NCBI RefSeq assembly: GCF_000960995.1
Contig: NZ_CP009435.1
Coordinates: 2,480,001 to 2,544,000 of the forward strand
Source of the DNA: Burkholderia glumae LMG 2196 = ATCC 33617
Lineage (GTDB): Bacteria; Pseudomonadota; Gammaproteobacteria; Burkholderiales; Burkholderiaceae
Direction: 5' to 3'
DNA: 64,000 bases
Shown here: positions 34,960 through 43,437 of the stretch, piece by piece
How the letters are laid out: every line of letters begins with the position of its first letter
How positions within the stretch are numbered: the stretch's first letter is position 1
Position numbers and translations under genes: made by a program
Notes under the pieces: generated by a model
Databases searched by the model: none
Told to the model about the DNA's origin: nothing
The model's input: only the letters and a program-made list of their open reading frames with translations

Positions 34960-36441
34960 ATGCATCGATCCGGAACCGTTGGGGACCCTGCCGGCGCGCG
35001 CCGGCCAGCTGCGATGCTCGCGCCGCTCGATGCGGACGACGCGCGTTTCCTGCTCGAGCGCACCGGATTCTCGCCGACGCCGGCTGAATGGGCGCCCTAT
35101 GTGGGCATGACGCGCGCGGCGGCCGTCGATGCGCTGCTGGCCGGCGCGCGGCGCGCCCCCGCGACGCCGCTGCCCGACTGGGCCGACGTACCGCTGCCGC
35201 CGCGAGCGGTGCGCAACGCCTGGACGCCCGACCAGCGCCGCGACGACCAGCGCCTGCAGGCCCAACGCTACGATGCGCTGCGCGCCTGGTGGCTGGGCGA
35301 GATGCTGACCACGCCGTCGCCGCTCGCCGAGCGCATGACGCTGTTCTGGCATCGCCATTTCACCTCGGGGCAGGACAAGGTGCCGTATCCGCGCACCATG
35401 GCCGCGCAGCACCGGCTGCTGCGCGCGCAGGCGCTCGGCAACTTCGGCACGATGCTGCACGCGGTCGCGATCGATCCGGCGATGCTGCAGTACCTCGACG
35501 GTGCGAGCAATCGCAAGGGACGTCCCAACGAGAACTTCGCTCGCGAGGTGATGGAGCTGTTTACGCTCGGCGAAGGCCATTACACGCAGCACGACGTGAC
35601 CGACGCGGCCCGCGCGCTGACCGGCTGGGGGCTCGACGCCGATACGCTCGAAACCGTTTGGCATCCGAATCTTCACGACGACGGCATCAAGACCGTGCTC
35701 GGCCAAACCGGCCCGCTCGATACCCGCGGGTTGCTCGACGTGCTGCTCGCCCAGCCCGGCACGGCCCGCTTCGTCGCCGCGAAGCTGTGGCGCGAGTTCG
35801 TTTCCGACACGCCGGAGCCTGCCGAGCTCGATACCGTGGCCGCGCGCTTTCGCGAAAGCGGCTACGAGATCGGCGCGGCGCTCGCAGCGCTGTTTTCCAC
35901 CGATGCGTTCTGGAGCGACGCGGTGCGCGGCGTGCACGCGAAGGCGCCGACCGAATTCGTGGTGGGTACGGTCCGCATGTTCGGACTCGACTACGGCGAC
36001 GCGGCGCAGTTCGTGCCGGTGCTGAACGTGCTCGGCGAGCGCCTGTTCGCACCGCCGAACGTGAAGGGCTGGCCGGGCGGCGCGCTCTGGATCAACAGCT
36101 CGACCTTGCTCGCGCGCAAGCAATTCGTGGAACGCATGTTTCGCTCGACGGCCTCTGGCTATCATGCGAAGCCGCCTGTGGCGGGCATGATGCGGGCCGC
36201 GGGCGGCAAGGCTGCCATGCCGGGCGCCGCGCCGCTCGCCAACGGCGCGATGCGCTTCGATCTCGACGGCTGGCTGGCGCGCTTCGGCGCGACGCCGCAG
36301 GCGCGGCCGACGCTGTCGACCGAACTGCAGCTGCAGCACGCGGTGCTGCCGATCTCGCCGGTCGCCGCGATCGATGCCGATGCGAACGGCGCCGCGTATC
36401 TGCGCGCGCTGCTGATGGACCCTGTCTATCAGTTGAGCTGA
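34960..36441 (+). CDS. DUF1800 domain-containing protein
   Basis: 493-aa member of the DUF1800 family, whose biochemical role is unknown. Typical features are DDARFLLERTGFSPTPAEW at the N-terminus, WWLGEMLTTPSPLAERMTLF followed by WHRHFTS, the NENFAREVMELFTLGEGHYT block, DVTDAARALTGWGLD, and FAPPNVKGWPGG near residue 370. The ATG at 34960 is favoured by GGGAGG eight bases upstream; a GTG at 34897 is an in-frame alternative. No obvious signal peptide. It is followed by a DUF1501 gene after 86 bp, the near-universal partner of DUF1800, so the two very likely work together, the second being exported by Tat. Confidence 0.88.
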   Translation: MHRSGTVGDPAGARRPAAMLAPLDADDARFLLERTGFSPTPAEWAPYVGMTRAAAVDALLAGARRAPATPLPDWADVPLPPRAVRNAWTPDQRRDDQRLQAQRYDALRAWWLGEMLTTPSPLAERMTLFWHRHFTSGQDKVPYPRTMAAQHRLLRAQALGNFGTMLHAVAIDPAMLQYLDGASNRKGRPNENFAREVMELFTLGEGHYTQHDVTDAARALTGWGLDADTLETVWHPNLHDDGIKTVLGQTGPLDTRGLLDVLLAQPGTARFVAAKLWREFVSDTPEPAELDTVAARFRESGYEIGAALAALFSTDAFWSDAVRGVHAKAPTEFVVGTVRMFGLDYGDAAQFVPVLNVLGERLFAPPNVKGWPGGALWINSSTLLARKQFVERMFRSTASGYHAKPPVAGMMRAAGGKAAMPGAAPLANGAMRFDLDGWLARFGATPQARPTLSTELQLQHAVLPISPVAAIDADANGAAYLRALLMDPVYQLS

Positions 36442-36527
36442 GCCGGGTCGGGCGAGGCAGGCAGGGCCGCCCGGCGGGATGGGCGCAACGTGATGTGAAC
36501 GAGATAGACGGTGATGAGGGTGGCACG

Positions 36528-37736
36528 ATGAAACGACGCGATTTCCTGACGCTGGCCGGCGTGGCGGGCGCCGCCGGCGTCTCGCTGTGGATGCCGCGGC
36601 CGGCGCTGGCGGGCGGCGCGAGCGCCGACGGCAGGCGGCTGCTGATCCTCGTCGAGCTGAAGGGCGGCAACGATGGCCTGAACACCGTGGTTCCCTACGC
36701 CGATCCGCTCTATCGGGCGCTGCGGCCCACGCTCGGGCTGCGCCGCGAGACCCTGCTCACGCTCGACGAGCACGCGGCGCTGCATCCGTCGCTCGCGGCG
36801 CTGATGCCGCTTTGGCGCGCGGGCGAGCTGGCTGTCGTGCAGGGCGTGGCGTATCCGCAGCCGAATCTCTCGCACTTCCGGTCGATCGAGATCTGGGACA
36901 CGGCCTCGCGCGCCGACGAATATCTCGCCGAGGGATGGCTCACGCGCGCGTTCGCGCAGGCCCCGGTGCCGCCCGGCTTCGCTGCCGACGGCATCGTGCT
37001 CGGCAGTGCCGAGATGGGGCCGCTCGCGAACGGCGCGCGCGCAATCGTGCTGGTCAATCCCGCGCAGTTTCTGGGCGCGTCGCGGCTCGCCCATCCGGTG
37101 TCGCTGCGCGAGCGCAACCCCGCGCTCGCGCATCTGATCGATGTCGAGAACGAGATCGTCAACGCGGCCGCGCGGCTGCGGCCGCGCGACGGCGGCTTCG
37201 CCTTCGCCACTGCGTTTCCCGGCGGGCCGTTCGGCACCGCGGTGAAGACCGCGATGCAGGTGCTGGCCGCGTGCGAGACGCCGCAGCGCCAGCCCGCGAC
37301 GGGCCAGGGCGTGGCGGTGATGCGGCTCACGCTGAACGGCTTCGACACGCACCAGAATCAGGCCGGCCAGCAGGCCGCGCTGCTCAAGCAGCTTGCCGAC
37401 GGGCTCGCGGCGATGCGCTCGGCGCTCGTCGAGCTCGGGCGCTGGAACGATACGCTGGTGATGACCTATGCTGAGTTCGGGCGGCGCGTGCGCGAGAACG
37501 CGAGCGGTGGGACCGATCACGGCACGGCGGCGCCGCACTTCGTGACGGGCGGGCGCGTGCGCGGCGGGCTCTACGGCGAGCCGCCGGCGCTCGCGCGGCT
37601 CGACGGCAACGGCAACCTGCCGGTGGCCGTCGATTTCCGGCAGCTCTATGCCACCGTGCTGGGGCCGTGGTGGGGGATCGATCCGGCGTCGGTGCTGCGC
37701 GGACGGTTCGCACCGTTGCCCTTGCTGCGCGCCTGA
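36528..37736 (+). CDS. DUF1501 domain-containing protein with Tat signal
   Basis: 402-aa DUF1501 protein, a sulfatase/phosphatase-fold relative of unknown activity. The start MKRRDFLTLAGVAGAAGVSL is a twin-arginine signal (RRDFL plus hydrophobic stretch), with likely cleavage after PALA near residue 27. Family landmarks are LVELKGGNDGLNTVVPY, LSHFRSIEIWDTAS, LNGFDTHQNQAGQQ, MTYAEFGRRVRENAS and GTDHGTAAPHF. The ATG at 36528 has GAGGG nine bases before it. It is the export partner of the preceding DUF1800 protein. The gene converges with the squalene/phytoene synthase-family gene. Confidence 0.9.
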   Translation: MKRRDFLTLAGVAGAAGVSLWMPRPALAGGASADGRRLLILVELKGGNDGLNTVVPYADPLYRALRPTLGLRRETLLTLDEHAALHPSLAALMPLWRAGELAVVQGVAYPQPNLSHFRSIEIWDTASRADEYLAEGWLTRAFAQAPVPPGFAADGIVLGSAEMGPLANGARAIVLVNPAQFLGASRLAHPVSLRERNPALAHLIDVENEIVNAAARLRPRDGGFAFATAFPGGPFGTAVKTAMQVLAACETPQRQPATGQGVAVMRLTLNGFDTHQNQAGQQAALLKQLADGLAAMRSALVELGRWNDTLVMTYAEFGRRVRENASGGTDHGTAAPHFVTGGRVRGGLYGEPPALARLDGNGNLPVAVDFRQLYATVLGPWWGIDPASVLRGRFAPLPLLRA

Positions 37737-37802
37737 GCCCAGGGCAGCCGGTTGCCGCGGGCGGCTGCTTCGCCGATGCGGTGTCGAGGCGGTCGTTGCG
37801 TT

Positions 37803-38642
37803 TCAGCGCCGCCGGGCCGCGCGCCATGCCACCCAGAGCTTGCGGATCGGCGTCAGCGCGATGCGTTGGTGCAGTACCTGATAATCGTCGCGTTCGATTT
37901 CGTCGAGCGTCGCGAGCGCGAGCGCGGCGAGCGCTCGCAGCGTGCGTTGCGCGCGGCGTTCGGCCGGCGGGATCGCCGCGAGCGCCTCGTGCAGCGCCGC
38001 GCGTGCACGCGCGGTCTGGAAGCGCATCAACTCGGTGAAGGCGGGGCCGTAGCGGCGGTGCATGAGGTCCGCGGCCGTCACCGCATAGCGCTGCAACTCG
38101 TCGATCGGCAGATAGACGCGGCCGTGGCGCGCATCGTGGCCGACGTCCTCCACGAAGCGGGCGAGCGTGAGCGCGTTGCCGAGCGCGGGCGCCCAGCTTG
38201 TTGCCGCGCCGGGCCAGGCGGCGCCCGCGCTGGCCCGCGCGACGAGCAGCGCGAAGGCGCCGCCGACGCGTTCGACATAGCGGCGCAGGTTCGCGAAATC
38301 CAGATAGCGTGCCTGCTCGAGATCCATCGCGAAGCCATCGGCGAGCGTCTGTAGCGCGGCGCCGTCCTGCGCGATCGCGGCCGCGTGCTTCGCGAGCGCC
38401 AGCGACACCGGATGCGAAGGCTGGCCCGCGGCCAGCGCCGCCAGTTCCTTGCGCCACCAGGCGAGCTTGGTCTGGCCGACGGTCGGGTCGCTGGTCTCGC
38501 GCGCCGTATCGTCGAGTTCGCGGTGCAGCGCGAACAGCGCCGTCAGCGCCGCCTGGCTGGCGTAGGGTGCCTGACGCAGCGCGTAGTAGACGCTGGAGCC
38601 CGGCGGGGCGGCCTTTTGCTGGCAATATTCGTCGAAATTCAC
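37803..38642 (-). CDS. squalene/phytoene synthase-family protein (HpnD/HpnC-like)
   Basis: 279-aa prenyl synthase of the head-to-head condensing family used in hopanoid or carotenoid synthesis. The first Asp motif is HRELDDTARE (about residues 40-49), the second DVGHDARHGRVYLP (about 166-179). YYALRQAP near the N-terminus and ERVGGAFALL are also family features. Both aspartate motifs remain, so activity is likely, though the second reads DVGHD where DVGED or NILRD-type sequences are common. It stands alone; other hopanoid genes are not in the window, so the exact reaction (presqualene or hydroxysqualene step) is undecided. Confidence 0.82.
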   Translation of the reverse strand: MNFDEYCQQKAAPPGSSVYYALRQAPYASQAALTALFALHRELDDTARETSDPTVGQTKLAWWRKELAALAAGQPSHPVSLALAKHAAAIAQDGAALQTLADGFAMDLEQARYLDFANLRRYVERVGGAFALLVARASAGAAWPGAATSWAPALGNALTLARFVEDVGHDARHGRVYLPIDELQRYAVTAADLMHRRYGPAFTELMRFQTARARAALHEALAAIPPAERRAQRTLRALAALALATLDEIERDDYQVLHQRIALTPIRKLWVAWRAARRR

Positions 38643-38753
38643 GGACGGGCGGCTGTGAGTGGACGGATCGGGCGCGCGGAGCGGACCGGATGCCGCGTGG
38701 GGTGGCGAATGCGCGGCGATTCTAGCACCGTCGCCCGCTCGGCGTGGCGCCTA

Positions 38754-38782
38754 GAGACAAGCGTGGAGAGATCGGGTAGAAT
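38754..38782 (+). promoter_or_regulatory. candidate promoter for tRNA-Leu
   Basis: -35 GAGACA (4 of 6), 17-bp spacer, -10 TAGAAT (5 of 6). The -10 is 95 bp before the tRNA and faces it. Confidence 0.5.
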
Positions 38783-38876
38783 CTCGCGCTTCACGGGGCG
38801 GCCGCCCGACTCCAAGTCGGCGGTGTGCTTGTGCAACGCCTGGCCTTGGTGACCGGGCGTGCCCGAACAGCGACGT

Positions 38877-38963
38877 GCGTGAGTGGCGAAATTGGTAGAC
38901 GCACCAGGTTTAGGTCCTGACGCCCGCAAGGGTGTGCCGGTTCGAGTCCGGCCTCACGCACCA
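38877..38963 (+). tRNA. tRNA-Leu (anticodon UAG)
   Basis: 87 nt including encoded CCA. Acceptor GCGTGAG pairs with CTCACGC; the anticodon loop TTTAGGT reads UAG; there is a long variable arm (GACGCCCGCAAGGGTGT region) as in class II tRNA-Leu, and a T-loop GGTTCGAGTCC. A strong terminator follows 33 bp later. It stands at the edge of a segment with a transposase remnant and pseudogenes, a common integration setting. Confidence 0.97.
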
Positions 38964-38996
38964 CGTCATTGTTTCAAGTGTCCCGAGAAAGTCCAG

Positions 38997-39031
38997 AAAC
39001 CCGCGACAGCAAAAAGCTTAGCGGGTTTTTT
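38997..39031 (+). terminator. terminator of tRNA-Leu
   Basis: AAACCCGC / GCGGGTTT stem with a 16-nt loop, followed by further T (six T in a row to 39031). Confidence 0.85.
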
Positions 39032-39253
39032 GTTGTCTGGACGGCGCTGAGACGTATCAACGCCGTCCTTATCGGGACGCCCGAAGTAGAGTGTCAGGGC
39101 TTCTTGACCTGAGAGTGCGTCTTGGCTCGCTGCCGGGGCCGGGACAGTCGTCGTCCACCGAGGCAAGCGGCGCGCTGGCAAATGAGCTCGGCCTTTCCCG
39201 GATCGCGACTTGCGGCGTCGGCGCCACTCACCACCACATTTTGACGTGGCCTC

Positions 39254-39295
39254 AAAAAAAAGCGCCGATGAATCGACAGAGCGGATTCATCGGCG
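39254..39295 (-). terminator. strong minus-strand terminator
   Basis: Perfect 12-bp stem CGCCGATGAATC/GATTCATCGGCG with a 9-nt loop, and on the minus strand eight T (after one C). It would stop transcription arriving from motA-motB and the transposase remnant. Confidence 0.85.
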
Positions 39296-39434
39296 AGCAC
39301 CAGTCGGTGGAAGGCACGAGGTTCAAAGCGGGCCCCCGTGACTGAATCGTACCGACGTGGTATCGCGAACCGTGATGGGACTGTCACAACCGTGGCGGAT
39401 GTGTGACATGCGGTACCGGGCAGGTACGCAGCAC

Positions 39435-39731
39435 TCACTGGAAGAACCGTTTGGCCGCGGCCTTGTCGCGCCGCCTCGGTAACGGCACGTCGAGTCCGAC
39501 ACCGTGCTCGTCGACGGCGCGCCACAACCGGTAGAGTTCGCCGCGCAGGGTCAGCGCCGTGTCGTCGAGAGGCCAGGTGCTGCCCGGCTTGCGCCGGGCA
39601 GCCTCGATCCGCCGAGCGAAACCGCTGCTCGGAATCGATGGCCGCGGTAGAGCGCTTTCGGTTTCATCGATCCGTCTACGCGGCCACACTCGCCAACGTG
39701 ACAGCGCCGAGAGTGCTCCTTTCTTCCGCAT
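39435..39731 (-). pseudogene. IS6-type transposase fragment
   Basis: 98-codon frame whose C-terminal 60 residues look like the start of the DDE catalytic domain of IS6/IS240-family transposases: FARRIEAARRKPGSTWPLDD, then TLRGELYRLWRAVDEHGVGL and PLPRRRDKAAAKRFFQ. The W-x-LDD segment holds the first catalytic Asp. The match ends at the stop, so the second Asp, the Glu and the rest of the enzyme are missing. The first 35 residues do not resemble the family, so the 5' part is lost too. I saw no terminal inverted repeats. It is a dead remnant beside motB and near tRNA-Leu, marking past insertion activity. Confidence 0.7.
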
Positions 39732-39759
39732 GGCCCACGCCCGCGAAACCCTCGACCGC

Positions 39760-40698
39760 TCAGTGGTGGGCCGCCAGGTCGACCAACCGCGACGCCGACG
39801 CCGATGCCTCGGCCGCCTCGGAGAAGAACGCGCGCTCCGCTTCCTTGTTCAGCACGAGAATGCTGATGCGCCGGTTGACCTCCGCATCGGCGACGCCGCG
39901 ATCGAAAGGAAGCACGTCGGCGAGCCCGCGTACCTGCAGCAGCTTGTCCTCACGCAAATGTCCCGCCACCAGCGCGCGACGTGCCGCGTTGGCCCGCTCC
40001 GACGACAGTTCCCAGTTCGAATACCCGGCGATACCGCCGGAATACGGAACGGCATCGGTGTGGCCGGCCAGCGACACGCGATTGTCGACCTGATTCAGCA
40101 CGCCGCCGATCTGGAACAGGATGTCGTAGGCGTAGTCTTCGAGCCGGGAACTGCCGGTAGCGAACATCGGGCGGCTGCGCGAATCGACGATCTCGATGCG
40201 CAGGCCTTCCCGCGTCGTCGACAAGCGGATCTGATTCTTGAACGCCTTCAGCTTCGGGTTCTCGTCGACGAGCGCCGTCAATTGCTGCTTGAGCAGCGCC
40301 AGCCTGGCGTCGTTCGCGGAGTCGGGGGGCACGGAGCGGGCCGGCGCGGCCTGCTGCGTCGCGTTGCCGTTGCCGCCATGCGTGTCCGACAGATCGTGTC
40401 CGCCGCCGTTGATCACGCTGGAGCGTGCCGTCCCGCTGCCGTCGGCACTGCCGCCCAGCAAGGCGGACAGCGGCGTATTGAAGTAGCTCTCGATGCCTTG
40501 CCGCTCATATTTCGAGGTCGAGCCGAGCAGCCACATCAACAGGAAAAACGCCATCATGGCCGTCACGAAATCGGCATAGGCGATCTTCCATGCGCCGCCG
40601 TGATGCCCTTCGTGCGCATCACGCTTCACCCGCCGCACGATGATCGTGCCGCTGCCCAGCTTGCGTGCCGCCTGTTCGGCTGCCTTGTCGGTTGCCAT
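39760..40698 (-). CDS. motB: flagellar motor stator protein MotB
   Basis: 312-aa stator subunit anchored to peptidoglycan. The N-terminus is basic (IIVRRVKRDAHEGHHGGAWK), then a single TM helix YADFVTAMMAFFLLMWLLG carries the proton-path Asp43. A Ser/Gly/Asn-rich linker of about 60 aa follows. The OmpA-like peptidoglycan-binding domain has PMFATGSSRLEDYAYDILF, LAGHTDAVPYSG and NWELSSERANAARRAL with AEVNRRISILV. GAGGAG is well placed before the ATG. motA ends 11 bp upstream on the same strand. Both key domains look intact, so the stator pair should be functional although its neighbours are broken genes. Confidence 0.94.
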   Translation of the reverse strand: MATDKAAEQAARKLGSGTIIVRRVKRDAHEGHHGGAWKIAYADFVTAMMAFFLLMWLLGSTSKYERQGIESYFNTPLSALLGGSADGSGTARSSVINGGGHDLSDTHGGNGNATQQAAPARSVPPDSANDARLALLKQQLTALVDENPKLKAFKNQIRLSTTREGLRIEIVDSRSRPMFATGSSRLEDYAYDILFQIGGVLNQVDNRVSLAGHTDAVPYSGGIAGYSNWELSSERANAARRALVAGHLREDKLLQVRGLADVLPFDRGVADAEVNRRISILVLNKEAERAFFSEAAEASASASRLVDLAAHH

Positions 40699-40709
40699 CT
40701 GATGTCTCC

Positions 40710-41579
40710 TCAGGCCGCCTTGACGGTCTTGGTGGCACGAACGGCTTCGTCCAGCTCCTGGAAGCTGGGCCGGTCGGACGTGAACAGCACCTTTCGGCCG
40801 AACTCCACGGCCACTGCCGGCGCGTAGCCGCTCAAGGACGCGAGCAGCACGGCCTTGACGCACTGGAACGGCTTTGCGGAACTGCGGCCCTTGGCGTTGA
40901 GCAGATCGGCGAGCGGTCCCACGAAGCCATAGGCCAGCAGGATGCCGAGGAACGTCCCGACGAGCGCGCCGGCGATCATCTTGCCGAGTTCGGCCGGCGG
41001 CGCGCCGACCGAACCCATGGTGTGGACCACGCCCATCACCGCCGCGACGATGCCGAATGCGGGCAGACCGTCCGCCATCTTCTGGATCGCGGACGGGGCG
41101 ACGGACATTTCCGCATGATGCGTCCCGAGTTCCTCGTCCATCAGGTCCTGCATCTCCAGAGGATTGACGTTGCCGGTAGACATCATGCGCAGATAATCGA
41201 TGATGAAATCGAGCAGATGATGATCGGCGAGCACGTGTGAGTACTTTTGAAACAGGGCGCTGCTGGCCGGGTTCTCGATGTCGGATTCCAGCGACAGCAT
41301 GCCTTCGCGGCGAGCCTTCTGAAGCACCTCGTACAACAGCGCGATCAGTTCCAGATACTGCGTCTTCGTATAGCCGCTGGACTTGAAGCACGAGGGCAGT
41401 GCCTTCAGCGTCTTGACCAGCGTGTCGCGCGGATTGCTGACCACGAAGGCTCCCGCCGCGGCGCCGAAGATACACAGCAGCTCGAACGGCTGGATCAGGG
41501 CGGGAAGATGGCCCCCCACGCCGACGAAACTGCCGATTACCGAGCCGATCACGACGATCCAGCCAATTGCCACGAACAT
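40710..41579 (-). CDS. motA: flagellar motor stator protein MotA
   Basis: 289-aa inner-membrane proton-channel subunit. TM1-TM2 are in the first 55 residues (MFVAIGWIVVIGSVIGSFVG, then LLCIFGAAAGAFVVSNPRDT). A large cytoplasmic domain follows with LLYEVLQKARREGMLSLESD, whose charged residues (Arg/Glu) contact FliG. TM3-TM4 cover GLPAFGIVAAVMGVVHTM and the LGKMIAGALVGTFLGILLAY region. The ATG at 41579 has AGGAG eight bases upstream, which decides the start against longer in-frame reading. It forms an operon with motB. flhDC or che genes, the usual neighbours, are absent; only decayed signalling genes lie beyond. Confidence 0.94.
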   Translation of the reverse strand: MFVAIGWIVVIGSVIGSFVGVGGHLPALIQPFELLCIFGAAAGAFVVSNPRDTLVKTLKALPSCFKSSGYTKTQYLELIALLYEVLQKARREGMLSLESDIENPASSALFQKYSHVLADHHLLDFIIDYLRMMSTGNVNPLEMQDLMDEELGTHHAEMSVAPSAIQKMADGLPAFGIVAAVMGVVHTMGSVGAPPAELGKMIAGALVGTFLGILLAYGFVGPLADLLNAKGRSSAKPFQCVKAVLLASLSGYAPAVAVEFGRKVLFTSDRPSFQELDEAVRATKTVKAA

Positions 41580-42530
41580 AGGGACTCCTACTAGATTGAT
41601 TGCCCGGATTGACGCCTGAACCGACATTGCCGGCCCTCTTTTCGCCGCGTCCCGCATGCTTGAGGCGCGACAGTGCAACGGCCCTGGCTGAGAAAACGGC
41701 GACGTCTTAGGTTTGATGTCGGCAGCGCGCCGCATTGCTGAAGGGTGGCCGGCACGGTTTCGTCTGATTTTCTTCATCGATTGCCGGCGGCCGGCCGTTT
41801 CCGGCGGCCGGGCGGAGCGCCCGATTGCGTGTCGTCGGGTTCGCCTCGATGAAAAAAAGCCTTCAGCAATGTCCGGTTCATTCCGTTAACCGCGCATGAC
41901 GGCATTCGCCCCGGTCGCGCCTTTGCTATGCACGGGCCGTCCGGCGCGCACGTCCGGCCGCCGCGGCGCACTACCGGTCGGCCAGGAAACGGTAGCTGCC
42001 GTTCCGGCCCGAGCGCCCGAGGCGGCCGGCCTGGGCAAGGCGATTTCGCAATCGATGCCCGGCGCGTTCGGTGTCGGCCGCAGCGGCGGCCCAGGGCCGG
42101 GCCACCTGCTGACAAGCAAGGCGGATCAAGGCGCGCGACTCACCGAATTCGATCGATACGGACCGGTATCGTTTCTCGTCTACGTGTTTGGATCTCAGCA
42201 GGCCATGGCCGGTGCCCATGGCCTCCGGCATTTCGGTGCCGCTGGGGCGATTCGTAAAACATTGTGTCGAGACGACGAATCGGATGAAAACCCCAGTGGA
42301 GGCATTTATCCTCGCGGTCTTAATCTGACCCGGTGTTCGAAGCCGGTGCGCGCAGGCGTGGTTTCCAGGCACGCTCATACGCCGGCCGGTTCGAGGAGCG
42401 GCTGGCAAAGTGGTTTGGAATGCAAATCAACAGGGGAGCGGCCGTCCGGCCGCCGCATTCACCGTGTTCGACATCTCGCGAACCCGGTGACGATGGTCGG
42501 ACGAACCGCGTAATACGAGGAGAAGTGGCC
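41580..42530. other. 950-bp gap upstream of motA with no recognisable gene
   Basis: Must contain the motA promoter on the minus strand; I could not identify a convincing sigma-28 or sigma-70 pair. A plus-strand frame at 41896-42513 is open but resembles nothing and has no ribosome-binding site. The middle part (about 42130-42330) is less GC-rich. It may be decayed coding sequence. Confidence 0.5.
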
Positions 42531-43182
42531 GTGATCGTGGATCGGGATGACGACGCCCGCGGCGAGGGAATCGGCGGCGGCGATACGGCAAGGGACCGGG
42601 CGGTGGCGATGGAATCGCAGCGCCCGGTGGCACTGAACGCCTTGCAAATCCTGACTCCGTTACCGCAGGAGGCGTATGGCCGGATGGTGCGGCGTGTCAG
42701 CCAGTTTTTCTCGGTCCCGATCGGTCTGATTTCGTTCGTCGGCCGCCTGGAGCACGGCCAGAAAATCGGCGTCCTCTATCTCGCGGATACGCGGCCGCGC
42801 GTGTTCGACGATGCGGCGCAGGCGGCAATCGCTGGCCGTTGCATCGCAACCCCGCACGAACTCGCCGCCGACGACACGCCCGATCTCGCCCGCGACGTCG
42901 TATCGACGTATCTCGTCAACGCCGGACCGCAGGCCGCGTCCTTGGCGGACGCGCTCGAGCGTGATGCGTTTCACGAGGCCGCGGCACTCGCGCATACGCT
43001 CAAAGCCAGCAGCACCTACGCCGGCGCGCTGGCGATTCGCCGCGCTGATGGCCGATATCGAGCAGCGTGCCGCGTGCGGCGTCACCGATGCGCCACGGCT
43101 CGCGGCACGGATCGTCGCCGTGGATGCGCTGGTGCGGCGGCCTTTGTCGACGCTGTTTGCCGAGGGCGGTATCGATGGCTGA
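42531..43182 (+). pseudogene. broken GAF-Hpt signalling gene
   Basis: Remnant of a signalling protein. The GTG at 42531 (AGGAG eight bases upstream) opens a frame that reads RMVRRVSQFFSVPIGLISFV, the first strand-helix of a GAF domain, then jumps to GVLYLADTRPRVFDDAAQAA, a GAF C-terminus. The middle of the domain is therefore missing. It then passes straight into an Hpt domain with the phospho-His in AALAHTLKASSTYAGALAI. At about 43041-43045 one extra base (or loss of two) shifts the frame; the Hpt end LMADIEQRAACGVTDAPRLA continues in the next frame to the stop at 43182. The direct GAF-to-Hpt junction suggests that kinase and receiver parts were deleted. Not expected to be functional. Confidence 0.7.
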
Positions 43183-43437
43183 GCTGCCAGGACCGTGCGG
43201 CTCGCTGCGCGGCCGCCCGGCGAGCCGTGCCGCTGCTCGCCGGGCTGTCTTGGCGACGCCTCCCGCGGCTGCCCGCTGGCTCGGCGAGCCGATCCGGCAG
43301 GGCGGCCTTGCGATGCCGCCGCGGTTGCCGTTCGGCTGCCCGGCTCGATGCCAGCGAGCCGCGCGCGGCATGCCCGGTCGCCGCGCCGTGCGAGCGGAAG
43401 CGCCGAGATCGCTGAGACAGGAATGAAGGAGGACAGG

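Larger units (their letters stand above)
38964..39434. other. gap between tRNA-Leu and the IS remnant
   Basis: Holds the tRNA terminator and a minus-strand terminator at 39254-39295. The rest shows no gene; base composition is more even than in the core genes on either side. Confidence 0.6.

Noticed and set aside
41580..41760. sigma-28 flagellar promoter for motA
   Set aside because: GCCGACAT and GCCGTTTT resemble the -10, but no TAAA-type -35 stands at the right distance.
41896..42513. 205-codon plus-strand frame in the gap upstream of motA
   Set aside because: No ribosome-binding site, no recognisable motif and composition like random GC-rich sequence.
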